From assembly GCA_964568525.1 (NCBI GenBank), contig CAZMPM010000024.1, positions 1 through 18,167 of the forward strand: 18,167 bases of DNA, given 5' to 3'. This DNA is from CAYZPB01 sp964568525. Lineage in GTDB: Bacteria; Bacillota; Bacilli; Tepidibacillales; Tepidibacillaceae. Below the pieces are notes generated by a model. That model was not told the DNA's origin and made no database searches. It saw nothing but the letters and a program-made list of their open reading frames with translations. Below, one piece after another: positions 1 through 6,896 of the stretch (positions within the stretch are counted from its first letter, which is position 1; every line of letters begins with the position of its first letter). Made by a program: the position numbers and the translations under genes.

Positions 1-1192
1 ACTTCACGATGTCTTTGCGCGAAGGTAACTCATACATCACATCGAGCAAGGCAGTCTCAATGATTGAGCGTAGCCCGCGTGCGCCAGTATTACGTTTAAT
101 TGCTTCTTGTGCAATTACTCTTAAGGCATCTTCAGCAAATTCAAGCTCCACATGATCTAACTCAAATAATTTTTTGTATTGTTTAACTAAAGCATTTTTC
201 GGCTCAGTTAAAATTGCAATCAAAGTTCTTTCATCTAAATGTTTTAGCGTAGCAATTACCGGAACCCGGCCAATAAATTCTGGAATTAAACCAAACTTTA
301 ATAGATCCTCCGGCAAAACATGTGCCAGCACATCATCCTCAAGCGCTGCCAACTCTGCAGTAGTTTGCGAATTTTCCGTTGCACCACCCGTGCCGAAGCC
401 GATTACCTTTTTACCAAGGCGGCGTTTGATAATTGTATCAATTCCATCAAAAGCCCCACCCACGATAAAGAGTATATTTGTTGTATCAAGTTGAATAAAA
501 TCTTGATGCGGATGTTTACGCCCACCTTGCGGCGGCACACTGGCAACCGTACCTTCAAGAATTTTTAATAAGGCTTGCTGTACACCCTCGCCAGAAACAT
601 CACGTGTTATTGAAGGATTATCTGATTTGCGTGCGATTTTGTCGATCTCATCAATATAGATAATTCCTGTCTGCGCTCTTTCCACATCAAAATCAGCTGC
701 CTGGAGCAGTTTTAAAAGAATGTTCTCGACATCCTCTCCGACATAGCCAGCTTCAGTAAGTGACGTAGCATCAGCAATTGCAAATGGTACATCAAGAATT
801 CGCGCCATCGTCTGTGCCAACAGCGTTTTCCCACTACCAGTCGGGCCAATTAACATAATATTGCTTTTTTGCAATTCAATGTCTTCAATCTGCTCATGCA
901 AATTGATTCTTTTGTAATGATTATAGACAGCAACTGCCAGCGTCTTCTTAGCTAAATCCTGGTCGATTACATATTGATCGAGGGTCTCACGGATCTCCTG
1001 CGGTTTCGGTAAAACCATATTCTTTTTGTCGACATCCGCCGCAACCTCAGCATCAATAATACTGTTGCACAGCTCAATACATGCATCACAAATGTATGCA
1101 TCAGGACCAGCTACAAGCGTACGCACTTGCTCCTGCGGTTTCCCACAGAATGAACATTTTACAACTTTCATCTCGTCACTAATTTCGAACAC
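1..1192 (-). CDS. clpX: ClpX, ATP-dependent unfoldase subunit of Clp protease (partial, C-terminus off the left edge)
   Basis: ClpX unfolds tagged proteins and feeds them to ClpP in the cytoplasm. Reading in from 1192 on the minus strand gives 397 codons with no stop, so some 20-25 residues are missing compared with the usual 415-425. Seen in order (numbering from the GTG): a Cys4 zinc finger (CSFCG at 13-17, CDACIELC at 35-42), Walker A GPTGSGKT (116-123), pore loop GYVG (149-152), Walker B IIYIDE (177-182), an RKH loop (225-227) and the ClpP-docking IGFG loop (264-267). The start is uncertain. GTG at 1192 lies one codon after the tig stop and gives an N-terminus VFEISDEMKVVKCSFCG that aligns without gaps with Bacillus ClpX; ATG at 1169-1171 is the alternative. 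Neither has a well-spaced Shine-Dalgarno, so translation is probably coupled to tig. clpP is not between tig and clpX. Confidence 0.96.
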   Translation of the reverse strand, partial: MFEISDEMKVVKCSFCGKPQEQVRTLVAGPDAYICDACIELCNSIIDAEVAADVDKKNMVLPKPQEIRETLDQYVIDQDLAKKTLAVAVYNHYKRINLHEQIEDIELQKSNIMLIGPTGSGKTLLAQTMARILDVPFAIADATSLTEAGYVGEDVENILLKLLQAADFDVERAQTGIIYIDEIDKIARKSDNPSITRDVSGEGVQQALLKILEGTVASVPPQGGRKHPHQDFIQLDTTNILFIVGGAFDGIDTIIKRRLGKKVIGFGTGGATENSQTTAELAALEDDVLAHVLPEDLLKFGLIPEFIGRVPVIATLKHLDERTLIAILTEPKNALVKQYKKLFELDHVELEFAEDALRVIAQEAIKRNTGARGLRSIIETALLDVMYELPSRKDIVK

Positions 1193-1195
1193 CCC

Positions 1196-2485
1196 CTATT
1201 TGCTTTCGGCGACAAGTAGGTCTAAGGCTTTTCGGTATTTCAAATCTAGTGCTATATTATCATAGCCAGCACCGTCTGCAAGAAGAATCTCTTTAATCTC
1301 TGCCGGCTCTCTTTCATATATCTCAGCGATGCGTGCAATTTCCACATCAATCTCTTCCTCTGTTACAGCAATCGCTTCAGCTTTAACAATCTCTTCAATA
1401 ACTAAATCAGAACGCACCCGGCTAGCCGCATCCTCTCGGAATTGAGCGCGTAATGCTGCTTCGTCAACACCCAGATATTGCATGTAAAGCACAAGGTTTA
1501 GGCCTTGTTGGTTAAGTTGTTGATCAAAATTCCGTAGCATTTTGTCTACTTCGAATTCAATCATCGCTTCCGGAATATCAATAGTTGCATTGTCGGCCGC
1601 GAGTTTTACCGCTGAATTTCTCAGATAAACTTCTTTTTCTTCCTCAGCAGTTTTCTCCAGTCGTTCGCGGATATCCGCTGTTAACTCAGCCAATGTAGCA
1701 AAATCAAGATCTTTTGCAAACTCATCATCTAACTCTGGCAGCTGTTTGCGCTTAATCTCATGTAGTTTAATTTTAAAGACAACAGCTTTACCCGCCAGAT
1801 CTTCACTGTGGTACTGCTCGGGAAAAGTAATATCAATATCGCGTTCCTCATCTTTTTTCATTCCGATTAGTTGCTCTTCAAATCCAGGAATAAATGAGCC
1901 AGAACCGATCACCAACGGATGATTCACTCCCTTTCCACCAGTAAATGCAACCCCATCATGGAATCCTTCAAAGTCAATAATTGCTGTATCTCCGTCAAGA
2001 ACCTCTCCACCCTCAACCACGATAATGTCAGCATGACGATTACGTAGCGACTCTAATTCAGCATTGATTGCGCTATCAGCCACTTCGAAATCCTTTTTCT
2101 CAATTTTAAGGCCCTTATATTTACCTAATTTCACTTCTGGTTTTACGGTAACCTTTGCTGTGAAAATAAAAGGCTTGCCAACTTCAAACTGTTCAATATC
2201 TACATCAGGACGATCCACCGGCTCAATGTCCGTTTCAGCAATTGCTTTTGAATATGCATCAGGCAAGATAAAATCTATCGCATCACTGTAGAGCGACTCC
2301 ACACCGAAGCGTGATTCGTAAATATTGCGTGGCACTTTCCCTTTGCGGAACCCCGGTACCTCAACTTTTTTAACCGCTTTATTAAAAGCGTGATCTAGTC
2401 CTTCCGCTAGTACTTCTTTATCCATTTCTACGCGCAAAAGAACCTGATTCTTCTCGCCCTCAACTTTTTCCCAAGTAGCTTTCAT
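1196..2485 (-). CDS. tig: Trigger factor, ribosome-associated chaperone with FKBP-type prolyl isomerase domain
   Basis: Trigger factor binds at the ribosome exit tunnel and folds nascent chains. The 429-residue length is typical. The N-terminal ribosome-binding domain carries the signature GFRKGKVP (45-52). The FKBP-type domain lies at about 150-245 (GDTAIIDFEG, then IPGFEEQLIGM), and the helical C-terminal chaperone domain fills the rest. The frame is open further upstream to 2584, but ATG at 2483-2485 is chosen because AGGAGGAG lies just before it, the family begins here, and a promoter sits inside the upstream extension. It heads a tig-clpX transcription unit on the minus strand. Its TAG stop is followed by GGG and then an in-frame GTG of clpX, so only one stop codon separates the two proteins. 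Confidence 0.97.
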   Translation of the reverse strand: MKATWEKVEGEKNQVLLRVEMDKEVLAEGLDHAFNKAVKKVEVPGFRKGKVPRNIYESRFGVESLYSDAIDFILPDAYSKAIAETDIEPVDRPDVDIEQFEVGKPFIFTAKVTVKPEVKLGKYKGLKIEKKDFEVADSAINAELESLRNRHADIIVVEGGEVLDGDTAIIDFEGFHDGVAFTGGKGVNHPLVIGSGSFIPGFEEQLIGMKKDEERDIDITFPEQYHSEDLAGKAVVFKIKLHEIKRKQLPELDDEFAKDLDFATLAELTADIRERLEKTAEEEKEVYLRNSAVKLAADNATIDIPEAMIEFEVDKMLRNFDQQLNQQGLNLVLYMQYLGVDEAALRAQFREDAASRVRSDLVIEEIVKAEAIAVTEEEIDVEIARIAEIYEREPAEIKEILLADGAGYDNIALDLKYRKALDLLVAESK

Positions 2486-2540
2486 CAAATAACTCCTCCT
2501 TAAATTCTTGACTATCAGATATGTATCAAGGTATCTATAG

Positions 2541-2568
2541 ATTATAACATAAGAGCCATTCATTTCAA
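2541..2568 (-). promoter_or_regulatory. Sigma-A-like promoter of tig-clpX
   Basis: On the minus strand TTGAAA (2563-2568) and TATAAT (2541-2546) are 16 bases apart, with a TGn extension before the -10. Transcription would start near 2534, giving a leader of about 50 bases before the tig start. No CIRCE or CtsR-like operator was recognised. Confidence 0.75.
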
Positions 2569-2602
2569 GCAATGAAAAGCACATTTATATTTTAGGGACT
2601 AC

Positions 2603-2631
2603 TTGATTTTCAGCATATTACCAGCCATAAT
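2603..2631 (+). promoter_or_regulatory. Probable promoter of the lipoprotein gene
   Basis: TTGATT (2603-2608) and CATAAT (2626-2631) are separated by 17 bases on the plus strand, back to back with the tig promoter. The start point would be about 2638, so the leader is very short, with the ribosome site AAGGGGGG at 2639-2645 directly before ATG 2652. Confidence 0.55.
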
Positions 2632-2651
2632 CAAATTAAGGGGGGATAAAT

Positions 2652-3755
2652 ATGAAGCGTTTAGCGTTCATCCTGTTATGTTTACTGTTAATCGGTCTAA
2701 GTGGTTGTGATACCGCGGGTCAAGCGGGCGGAAAGTCTGATAATGTTGGAAGCGTATTTGGTATTAAAGGTTATACAATTGTCCCAAGAGAAGATACGAT
2801 TCCTGAGCTTGTAATGGTCGCGGACGCGCGCTTCTCAATGAAGATTCCTAAAGGTTGGGTAATCGAGACTACTGGAGAATTTGAAACTTTCGGTTTTCGT
2901 GTTTATGATCCCAATCAACCAACAAGAACAATCTTTTATTATGGCAAAATGAATAACTGGCTTAAAAGCTATGCAGCAAAAGAATTCTGGGAATGGTATA
3001 CGGCAACGGGCTCCGCTGCTGCCAGTGTCTACGCAGATGCACCGGTGTTAAGTAATGCAAATATTGAGGAGCTTTATTATGCCTTTGATGAATTTGCTGC
3101 TTATGCTAGAAAACATGGAATTCAACACAACTTTCCAAAATTCACTAATTTTGAAGTCATAGAAACATTTAACACGCCTACCGCGATGGCACCTTATGCG
3201 ATTGATGAATCAACTCTCAGGCTGCAAATGCGAGATCAGAACAATTTCCCAATTGATGCTATGGTTACTGGAACGCTTGTAAATGCGATGACAACGTACG
3301 CCAACGGAATTGATACCGGATTTTATTATGCCTATCGCGTGAGTGGTATAATGGCACCTGCTGATGATTTTCTCTATCACCATGACCGTTTAACGGAATC
3401 TTTGGCTTCTTTTCAATACAAGGAAGAATACATCAAACAAGGTGTTGCCCTAATCGAATGGGGTACGCAAAAAGCATTAGAGATGTCTAGAACGCTTAAT
3501 GAAACTTCGGAAATAATTAATAGTAGCTGGGATTATCGAAATCAAGTTGTTGACAAAACTAATGCGGAGTTTATTTCCTATTTACGAGGCAATCATTACG
3601 TGCTTGATTCTGATACTAATACGATTTACGAGCTATCCGGAAGCGATTTGACCAAGTTTGAGGATAATCGAGATAAATATAAACAAAATCTGACCATCAT
3701 TGATGAGAAGCACCCTGCCTTCGGCCAGCCGATATCAGGAATTATAAAACCATAA
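2652..3755 (+). CDS. Predicted secreted lipoprotein of unknown function
   Basis: I do not recognise a named family. The 367-residue product starts with a lipoprotein signal peptide: Lys-Arg, a hydrophobic stretch (4-16) and lipobox LSGC ending at Cys19, the expected lipidated residue. A small Gly/Ser-rich linker follows. Next comes a segment near residues 59-95 (FSMKIPKGWVIETTG...) resembling the 'IPxGW' start of PsbP/Mog1-like domains. Near 290-330 a tail with a W-x2-R pattern, then YLRGNHYVLDSDTNTIYEL, resembles the C-terminal segment found in several clostridial hypothetical lipoproteins (from memory). The middle is rich in aromatic residues and Asn. It stands alone on the plus strand with its own promoter and a hairpin after it. 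The function is unknown; the extracytoplasmic location is the firm part. Confidence 0.85.
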   Translation: MKRLAFILLCLLLIGLSGCDTAGQAGGKSDNVGSVFGIKGYTIVPREDTIPELVMVADARFSMKIPKGWVIETTGEFETFGFRVYDPNQPTRTIFYYGKMNNWLKSYAAKEFWEWYTATGSAAASVYADAPVLSNANIEELYYAFDEFAAYARKHGIQHNFPKFTNFEVIETFNTPTAMAPYAIDESTLRLQMRDQNNFPIDAMVTGTLVNAMTTYANGIDTGFYYAYRVSGIMAPADDFLYHHDRLTESLASFQYKEEYIKQGVALIEWGTQKALEMSRTLNETSEIINSSWDYRNQVVDKTNAEFISYLRGNHYVLDSDTNTIYELSGSDLTKFEDNRDKYKQNLTIIDEKHPAFGQPISGIIKP

Positions 3756-3785
3756 TTATCTTTTTCTAAACTCAAAAAATATATT

Positions 3786-3809
3786 AAAGGAACCATAAAC
3801 GGTTCCTTT
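3786..3809. terminator. Terminator hairpin between the lipoprotein gene and tRNA-Arg
   Basis: A perfect 9-bp stem AAAGGAACC / GGTTCCTTT with a 6-base loop lies between two converging transcripts. Read on the minus strand it is followed by TTTAATATATTTTTT, a good U-rich tail, so it most clearly ends the tRNA transcript. On the plus strand only CCTTTCTGCTT follows, so it is a weaker terminator for the lipoprotein gene. Confidence 0.75.
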
Positions 3810-3820
3810 CTGCTTGCAAA

Positions 3821-3897
3821 TGGCGTCTCAGGAGGGATTCGAACCCCCGACCTACGGCTTAGAAGGCCGTTGCTCTATCCAGCTGAGCTACTGAGAC
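3821..3897 (-). tRNA. tRNA-Arg, anticodon UCU, CCA encoded
   Basis: The minus strand folds as a complete 77-base tRNA. The acceptor stem is GTCTCAG/CTGAGAC, the D stem GCTC/GAGC, the anticodon stem ACGGC/GCCGT with loop CTTCTAA, and the T stem GGGGG/CCCTC with loop TTCGAAT; discriminator G is followed by an encoded CCA (3821-3823). The anticodon TCT (complement of 3861-3863) reads AGA/AGG arginine codons. It has its own strong promoter and terminator, so it is a single-gene unit just downstream of rdgB. Confidence 0.97.
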
Positions 3898-3930
3898 AGG
3901 TTATTTCATAAAATTATCAGAACACGCAAA

Positions 3931-3959
3931 ATTATAACATGTGCATTTTTTTTAGTCAA
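3931..3959 (-). promoter_or_regulatory. Strong promoter of tRNA-Arg
   Basis: TTGACT (3954-3959) and TATAAT (3931-3936) are 17 bases apart on the minus strand, with a TGn extension. The -35 starts only 5 bases after the rdgB stop codon. The predicted start near 3924 leaves a 5' leader of about 26 bases for RNase P to remove. Confidence 0.8.
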
Positions 3960-3964
3960 CGCAA

Positions 3965-4561
3965 TTAACGATTAGTTATTATGTCGACCATTTTTTTCAG
4001 AGCTTGCGCGCGATTGCTGATCAGATTCTTCTCTTCCGCAGTTAGCTCTGCCATTGTCAGCCCGCGTTCCGGCAAATAAAATATTGGATCATAGCCGAAA
4101 CCACCTGTCCCCGATCGTTCATACGCAATCTCCCCCCCACAAAAGCCCTCCGCCACCAGCGTCGTCTCACCGGGAACCGCAAATGCCAGCGCCGCCGCAA
4201 AACGTGCGCACCGTTTACCAGCGGGTACGCCATCCAACTCCGTTAACAGCTTATCAATATTGCGCTCGTCTGAGCGAGGTTCTCCAGCGTAGCGCGCCGA
4301 ATAAATACCAGGCGCACCATTAAGTGCGTCCACCACCAATCCAGAATCATCAGCAATGACAGGCAACTCTAGCGCCCGACTTATCGCTTCTGCTTTAAGA
4401 ATGGCATTTTCACTAAAACTGCTTCCATCCTCCACAACCTTTGGCAACTCAGGATAATCTGCTAAAGATTTTAGAGTATACCCCAACGGCTTTAGCATTA
4501 GCGCAAACTCCCTGAGTTTCCCCTGATTATTTGTTGCAACGATTAATTCGTGCTTACTCAT
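3965..4561 (-). CDS. rdgB: RdgB/HAM1-family XTP/dITP pyrophosphatase
   Basis: Family members hydrolyse ITP, dITP and XTP to monophosphates, keeping deaminated purines out of nucleic acids. The 198 residues match the usual length. Visible motifs are the nucleotide-binding start ATNNQGKLREF (9-19), the metal-site block ADDSGL (70-75), APGIYSARYAG (83-93) and GGFGYDPIF (153-161). The last family motif, normally ISHR, reads ISNR here (181-184), so the usual His is Asn183; both codons are one base apart. The gene overlaps the end of rph by 8 bases (ATGAGTAA), so it is translationally coupled as third gene of murI-rph-rdgB. It is probably an active enzyme, though the substitution could alter base recognition. 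Confidence 0.95.
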   Translation of the reverse strand: MSKHELIVATNNQGKLREFALMLKPLGYTLKSLADYPELPKVVEDGSSFSENAILKAEAISRALELPVIADDSGLVVDALNGAPGIYSARYAGEPRSDERNIDKLLTELDGVPAGKRCARFAAALAFAVPGETTLVAEGFCGGEIAYERSGTGGFGYDPIFYLPERGLTMAELTAEEKNLISNRAQALKKMVDIITNR

Positions 4562-5270
4562 CTAAAGACTCCTTCTGTAATTCGATCAGTTTACCAATTC
4601 CCTCTTTTGCCAGTGCCAGCATTGTAGCCAGCTCCGCTTCGGAAAAAGTCGCCTCCTCAGCTGTCCCTTGAATCTCAACAAATTGACCTAAATCCGTCAT
4701 CACAATATTCATATCGACAGAAGCCGCAGAATCCTCTGAATAATCAAGGTCAAGCACCGCTTCATCATTAACAATTCCGACACTGATCGCTGCAACGTAT
4801 GACTTAATCGGCGTCTCCTTAATCAATTCTTCTGCTAACAGATAGCGACATGCGTCGGCAAGAGCAATAAAAGAACCGGTGATTGCCGCTGTTCTTGTAC
4901 CGCCATCAGCCTGTATGACATCACAATCAATCCAGATTGTTCTTTCCCCAAGTAGCTCAAGGTCAACAACAGAACGAAGCGCCCGACCAATCAGGCGGGA
5001 AATCTCTAAAGTCCGTCCGCTCTGCTTACCTTTTGTCGCCTCGCGTTGAGTTCTTGTCTGTGTTGCTCTTGGTAACATGGAATATTCAGCAGTAATCCAG
5101 CCGGTTCCTGCACCCTTTAAAAATACTGGTATGCGTTCTTCCACGGTAGCACTACAGATGATTCGCGTATCGCCATACTCAATTAAGACTGACCCCTCTG
5201 CATATTTTAAATAATTTCTCTCAATCGTAATTGTTCGAAGTTGATTGTTTTCCCTCTCGTTAGCTCTCAT
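4554..5270 (-). CDS. rph: RNase PH, phosphorolytic 3' exoribonuclease
   Basis: RNase PH trims the 3' ends of tRNA precursors using phosphate and releases nucleoside diphosphates. Hallmarks are TGWITAEYSMLPRAT (56-70), the phosphate-binding region SGRTLEISRLIGRALR (84-99), QADGGTRTA (120-128) and LDLDYSEDSA near 173-182. The frame stays open to an ATG at 5300, but that lies inside murI and lacks a ribosome site. ATG at 5268-5270 is preceded by GCAGGAGGAGATCGGA and gives 238 residues, the normal length, so it is taken as the start. The gene begins 16 bases after the murI stop and overlaps rdgB at its end, forming a tight three-gene unit. Confidence 0.96.
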   Translation of the reverse strand: MRANERENNQLRTITIERNYLKYAEGSVLIEYGDTRIICSATVEERIPVFLKGAGTGWITAEYSMLPRATQTRTQREATKGKQSGRTLEISRLIGRALRSVVDLELLGERTIWIDCDVIQADGGTRTAAITGSFIALADACRYLLAEELIKETPIKSYVAAISVGIVNDEAVLDLDYSEDSAASVDMNIVMTDLGQFVEIQGTAEEATFSEAELATMLALAKEGIGKLIELQKESLDE

Positions 5271-5286
5271 TCCGATCTCCTCCTGC

Positions 5287-6105
5287 TTATTTAATTGCAT
5301 CTAGTTGAATATGTTTAACAACCAGTTCCTCTCCCAGCCACTTTTCGCCAATCTGCTTGAAAAGCGCGGGATCCCCAGTCGTGTAATAATTATTCCCCTT
5401 ATTTTTATTGTCACTTTCTGCATTTAGCATCCCCAAGTCAGCAAGAATTGATGCCAGCTGTTTTGCGGTCTCCTCGGCAGAGCTAATTAACTTAATATCG
5501 GAGCCGACTGCCTCCCGGATATATTTTGTCAAAAGCGGATAGTGCGTACAACCGAGAATCAAGGCATCAAGTTGATGCTCGCTTAAAGGGGCTAATTCCG
5601 AAGTAACAATCTGCTGTTTCTCCTTCTCGCTATATAGATGCTCCTGTTCAGCTATCTCAACCAGCGTTGGTGCGGCTAAACCGACAACCCGATAATCTGC
5701 GTTAATTGCTTTAAGTGCGTCTTGGTATGCCTCGCTCTTAATTGTTCCAACAGTCCCAATCACACCAATAACACCAGTTTCAGTTGCCTCAGCAGCTGCG
5801 ATACTTCCCGGCCGAATAACACCGATGACAGGTATATCAACATATTCACGAACAGCAGTAAGCGCATGGGCTGTTGCAGTATTACACGCAATTACAATCG
5901 CTTTTACATCCTGACCTAACAAAAAATCAACAATCTCAAAAGTGAATTGTTGCACTTCCGCAGCTGTACGCGGCCCATAAGGACAACGAGCTGTATCCCC
6001 TACATAAATTAGCTGTTCATTCGGCAGTTGTTTAATTATCTCTTTAACAACTGTCAAACCGCCTAATCCGGAATCTAAAATTCCAATTGGTTGATTGCTA
6101 TGCAT
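5287..6105 (-). CDS. murI: Glutamate racemase
   Basis: Makes D-glutamate from L-glutamate for peptidoglycan, in the cytoplasm and without a cofactor. The 272 residues have the full family pattern: GILDSGLGGLTV (8-19), YVGDTARCPYGPR (34-46), the first catalytic cysteine in ACNTATA (Cys74) and the second in LGCTHYPLL (Cys186, with His188). The start ATG at 6103-6105 is preceded by GAAGGGGAAATAAT, a good ribosome site. It is the first gene of murI-rph-rdgB. Its promoter lies in the 183-base divergent region shared with the XRE-cupin gene. The equivalent Bacillus gene racE also lies upstream of rph and ysnA (from memory). Confidence 0.96.
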   Translation of the reverse strand: MHSNQPIGILDSGLGGLTVVKEIIKQLPNEQLIYVGDTARCPYGPRTAAEVQQFTFEIVDFLLGQDVKAIVIACNTATAHALTAVREYVDIPVIGVIRPGSIAAAEATETGVIGVIGTVGTIKSEAYQDALKAINADYRVVGLAAPTLVEIAEQEHLYSEKEKQQIVTSELAPLSEHQLDALILGCTHYPLLTKYIREAVGSDIKLISSAEETAKQLASILADLGMLNAESDNKNKGNNYYTTGDPALFKQIGEKWLGEELVVKHIQLDAIK

Positions 6106-6132
6106 ATTATTTCCCCTTCAAGTTTATTCATG

Positions 6133-6160
6133 TTCTATTATATAATATAAGGTGACGATT
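6133..6160 (-). promoter_or_regulatory. Possible promoter of murI-rph-rdgB
   Basis: This minus-strand AT-rich stretch upstream of murI contains overlapping -10-like hexamers (TATATT and TATAAT) and a TTGTAA that could serve as -35 at 16-base spacing to TATATT. Several registers are possible, so the exact promoter is uncertain. Confidence 0.35.
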
Positions 6161-6207
6161 TAATATTACAATATCCACAAATCACGGTGCAAATTGCGAA
6201 GTTTATG

Positions 6208-6260
6208 CTGAAATTTCCACCTAATTATGGTATTATTTATTTTAAATATTCTTAATATTC
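6208..6260 (+). promoter_or_regulatory. Probable promoter and possible operator of the XRE-cupin operon
   Basis: TATTAT (6231-6236) has a TGn extension (TGGTATTAT) and a weak -35 CTGAAA 17 bases upstream (6208-6213). Just downstream, over the expected start point, are the near-identical tandem sequences TTAAATATTC (6242-6251) and TTAATATTC (6252-6260). These could be an operator for the encoded XRE regulator, but in AT-rich DNA they could also be chance. Confidence 0.45.
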
Positions 6261-6288
6261 TAATAAATTGACCGGGAGGTTGGTATTA

Positions 6289-6858
6289 ATGCTAGAGCAA
6301 GTTACAGCAATCGCTGTGAGATTGAAAGAATTGCGCGAAATCTCCGGCTTATCAGTTGAAGAATTAGCTGCGCAGCTTCATCTTGAATTAGAAAAATATC
6401 AGGAATACGAAAGCGGCAAAGTCGATATACCGGTCAGCATCCTTTATACTGTTAGTAATTTCTTCGGTGTTGAGCTGACCGCTCTTTTGACAGGCGCAGA
6501 TCCTAAACTGCACGATTTTTCGCTGGTGCGTAAGGATAAAGGTATTTTTGTGAAACGTCGTAAAAACTACAATTACCAGAATCTTGCTTATAATTTTGCA
6601 AATAAACAGATGGAGACTTTCCTGGTTACAATTGAGCCCGACAAGGCGAATAAGTCACTTGCTTTTAACTCTCACCACGGTCAGGAATTCGACTACATGC
6701 TTGAGGGAAGTATGCGCCTTGTAATTGACGGCAAAGAACTTGTTCTGAATGCCGGAGATTCAATTTACTATAACGCTGAACTTCCACATGCGATGGAGTC
6801 CTTAAATGGTGAAAAAGCAGTGTTTCTGGCAATAATTGTTGATGCTGATAATATTTAA
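6289..6858 (+). CDS. XRE-family transcriptional regulator with C-terminal cupin sensor domain
   Basis: This is a 189-residue two-domain regulator. Residues 9-66 form a helix-turn-helix of the XRE/Cro type (VRLKELREISGLSVEELAAQ). Residues about 110-185 form a cupin barrel with HHGQEFDYMLEG (129-140) and a second motif AGDSIYYNAELPHAMES (155-171), which keep likely metal-binding His130, Glu133 and His167. Such proteins usually sense a small ligand and control adjacent metabolic genes. ATG at 6289 is chosen because GGGAGGT (6274-6280) is well placed before it; an in-frame TTG at 6268 would put that site inside the coding region. An acyl-CoA ligase gene starts 38 bases downstream and is the probable target. 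The ligand is unknown, perhaps the ligase's acid substrate or acyl-CoA product. Confidence 0.9.
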   Translation: MLEQVTAIAVRLKELREISGLSVEELAAQLHLELEKYQEYESGKVDIPVSILYTVSNFFGVELTALLTGADPKLHDFSLVRKDKGIFVKRRKNYNYQNLAYNFANKQMETFLVTIEPDKANKSLAFNSHHGQEFDYMLEGSMRLVIDGKELVLNAGDSIYYNAELPHAMESLNGEKAVFLAIIVDADNI

Positions 6859-6896
6859 TTATTGCTTATAATAAAAGAGAGAGTGAGGAGAACAAA

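Noticed and set aside
2486..2584. Upstream in-frame extension of tig (33 more residues)
   Set aside because: The family start and a strong ribosome site are at 2485, and the predicted tig promoter lies inside the extension.
5271..5300. Upstream ATG for rph at 5300
   Set aside because: It lies within the end of murI without a ribosome site; AGGAGGAG precedes the ATG at 5270, which gives the normal length.
6268..6288. TTG start for the XRE-cupin gene
   Set aside because: It would place the ribosome site GGGAGGT inside the coding region; ATG 6289 has the right spacing.
6867..6872. TATAAT between the XRE-cupin gene and the ligase as an internal promoter
   Set aside because: No acceptable -35 at 16-18 bases; in AT-rich DNA the hexamer alone is weak evidence.
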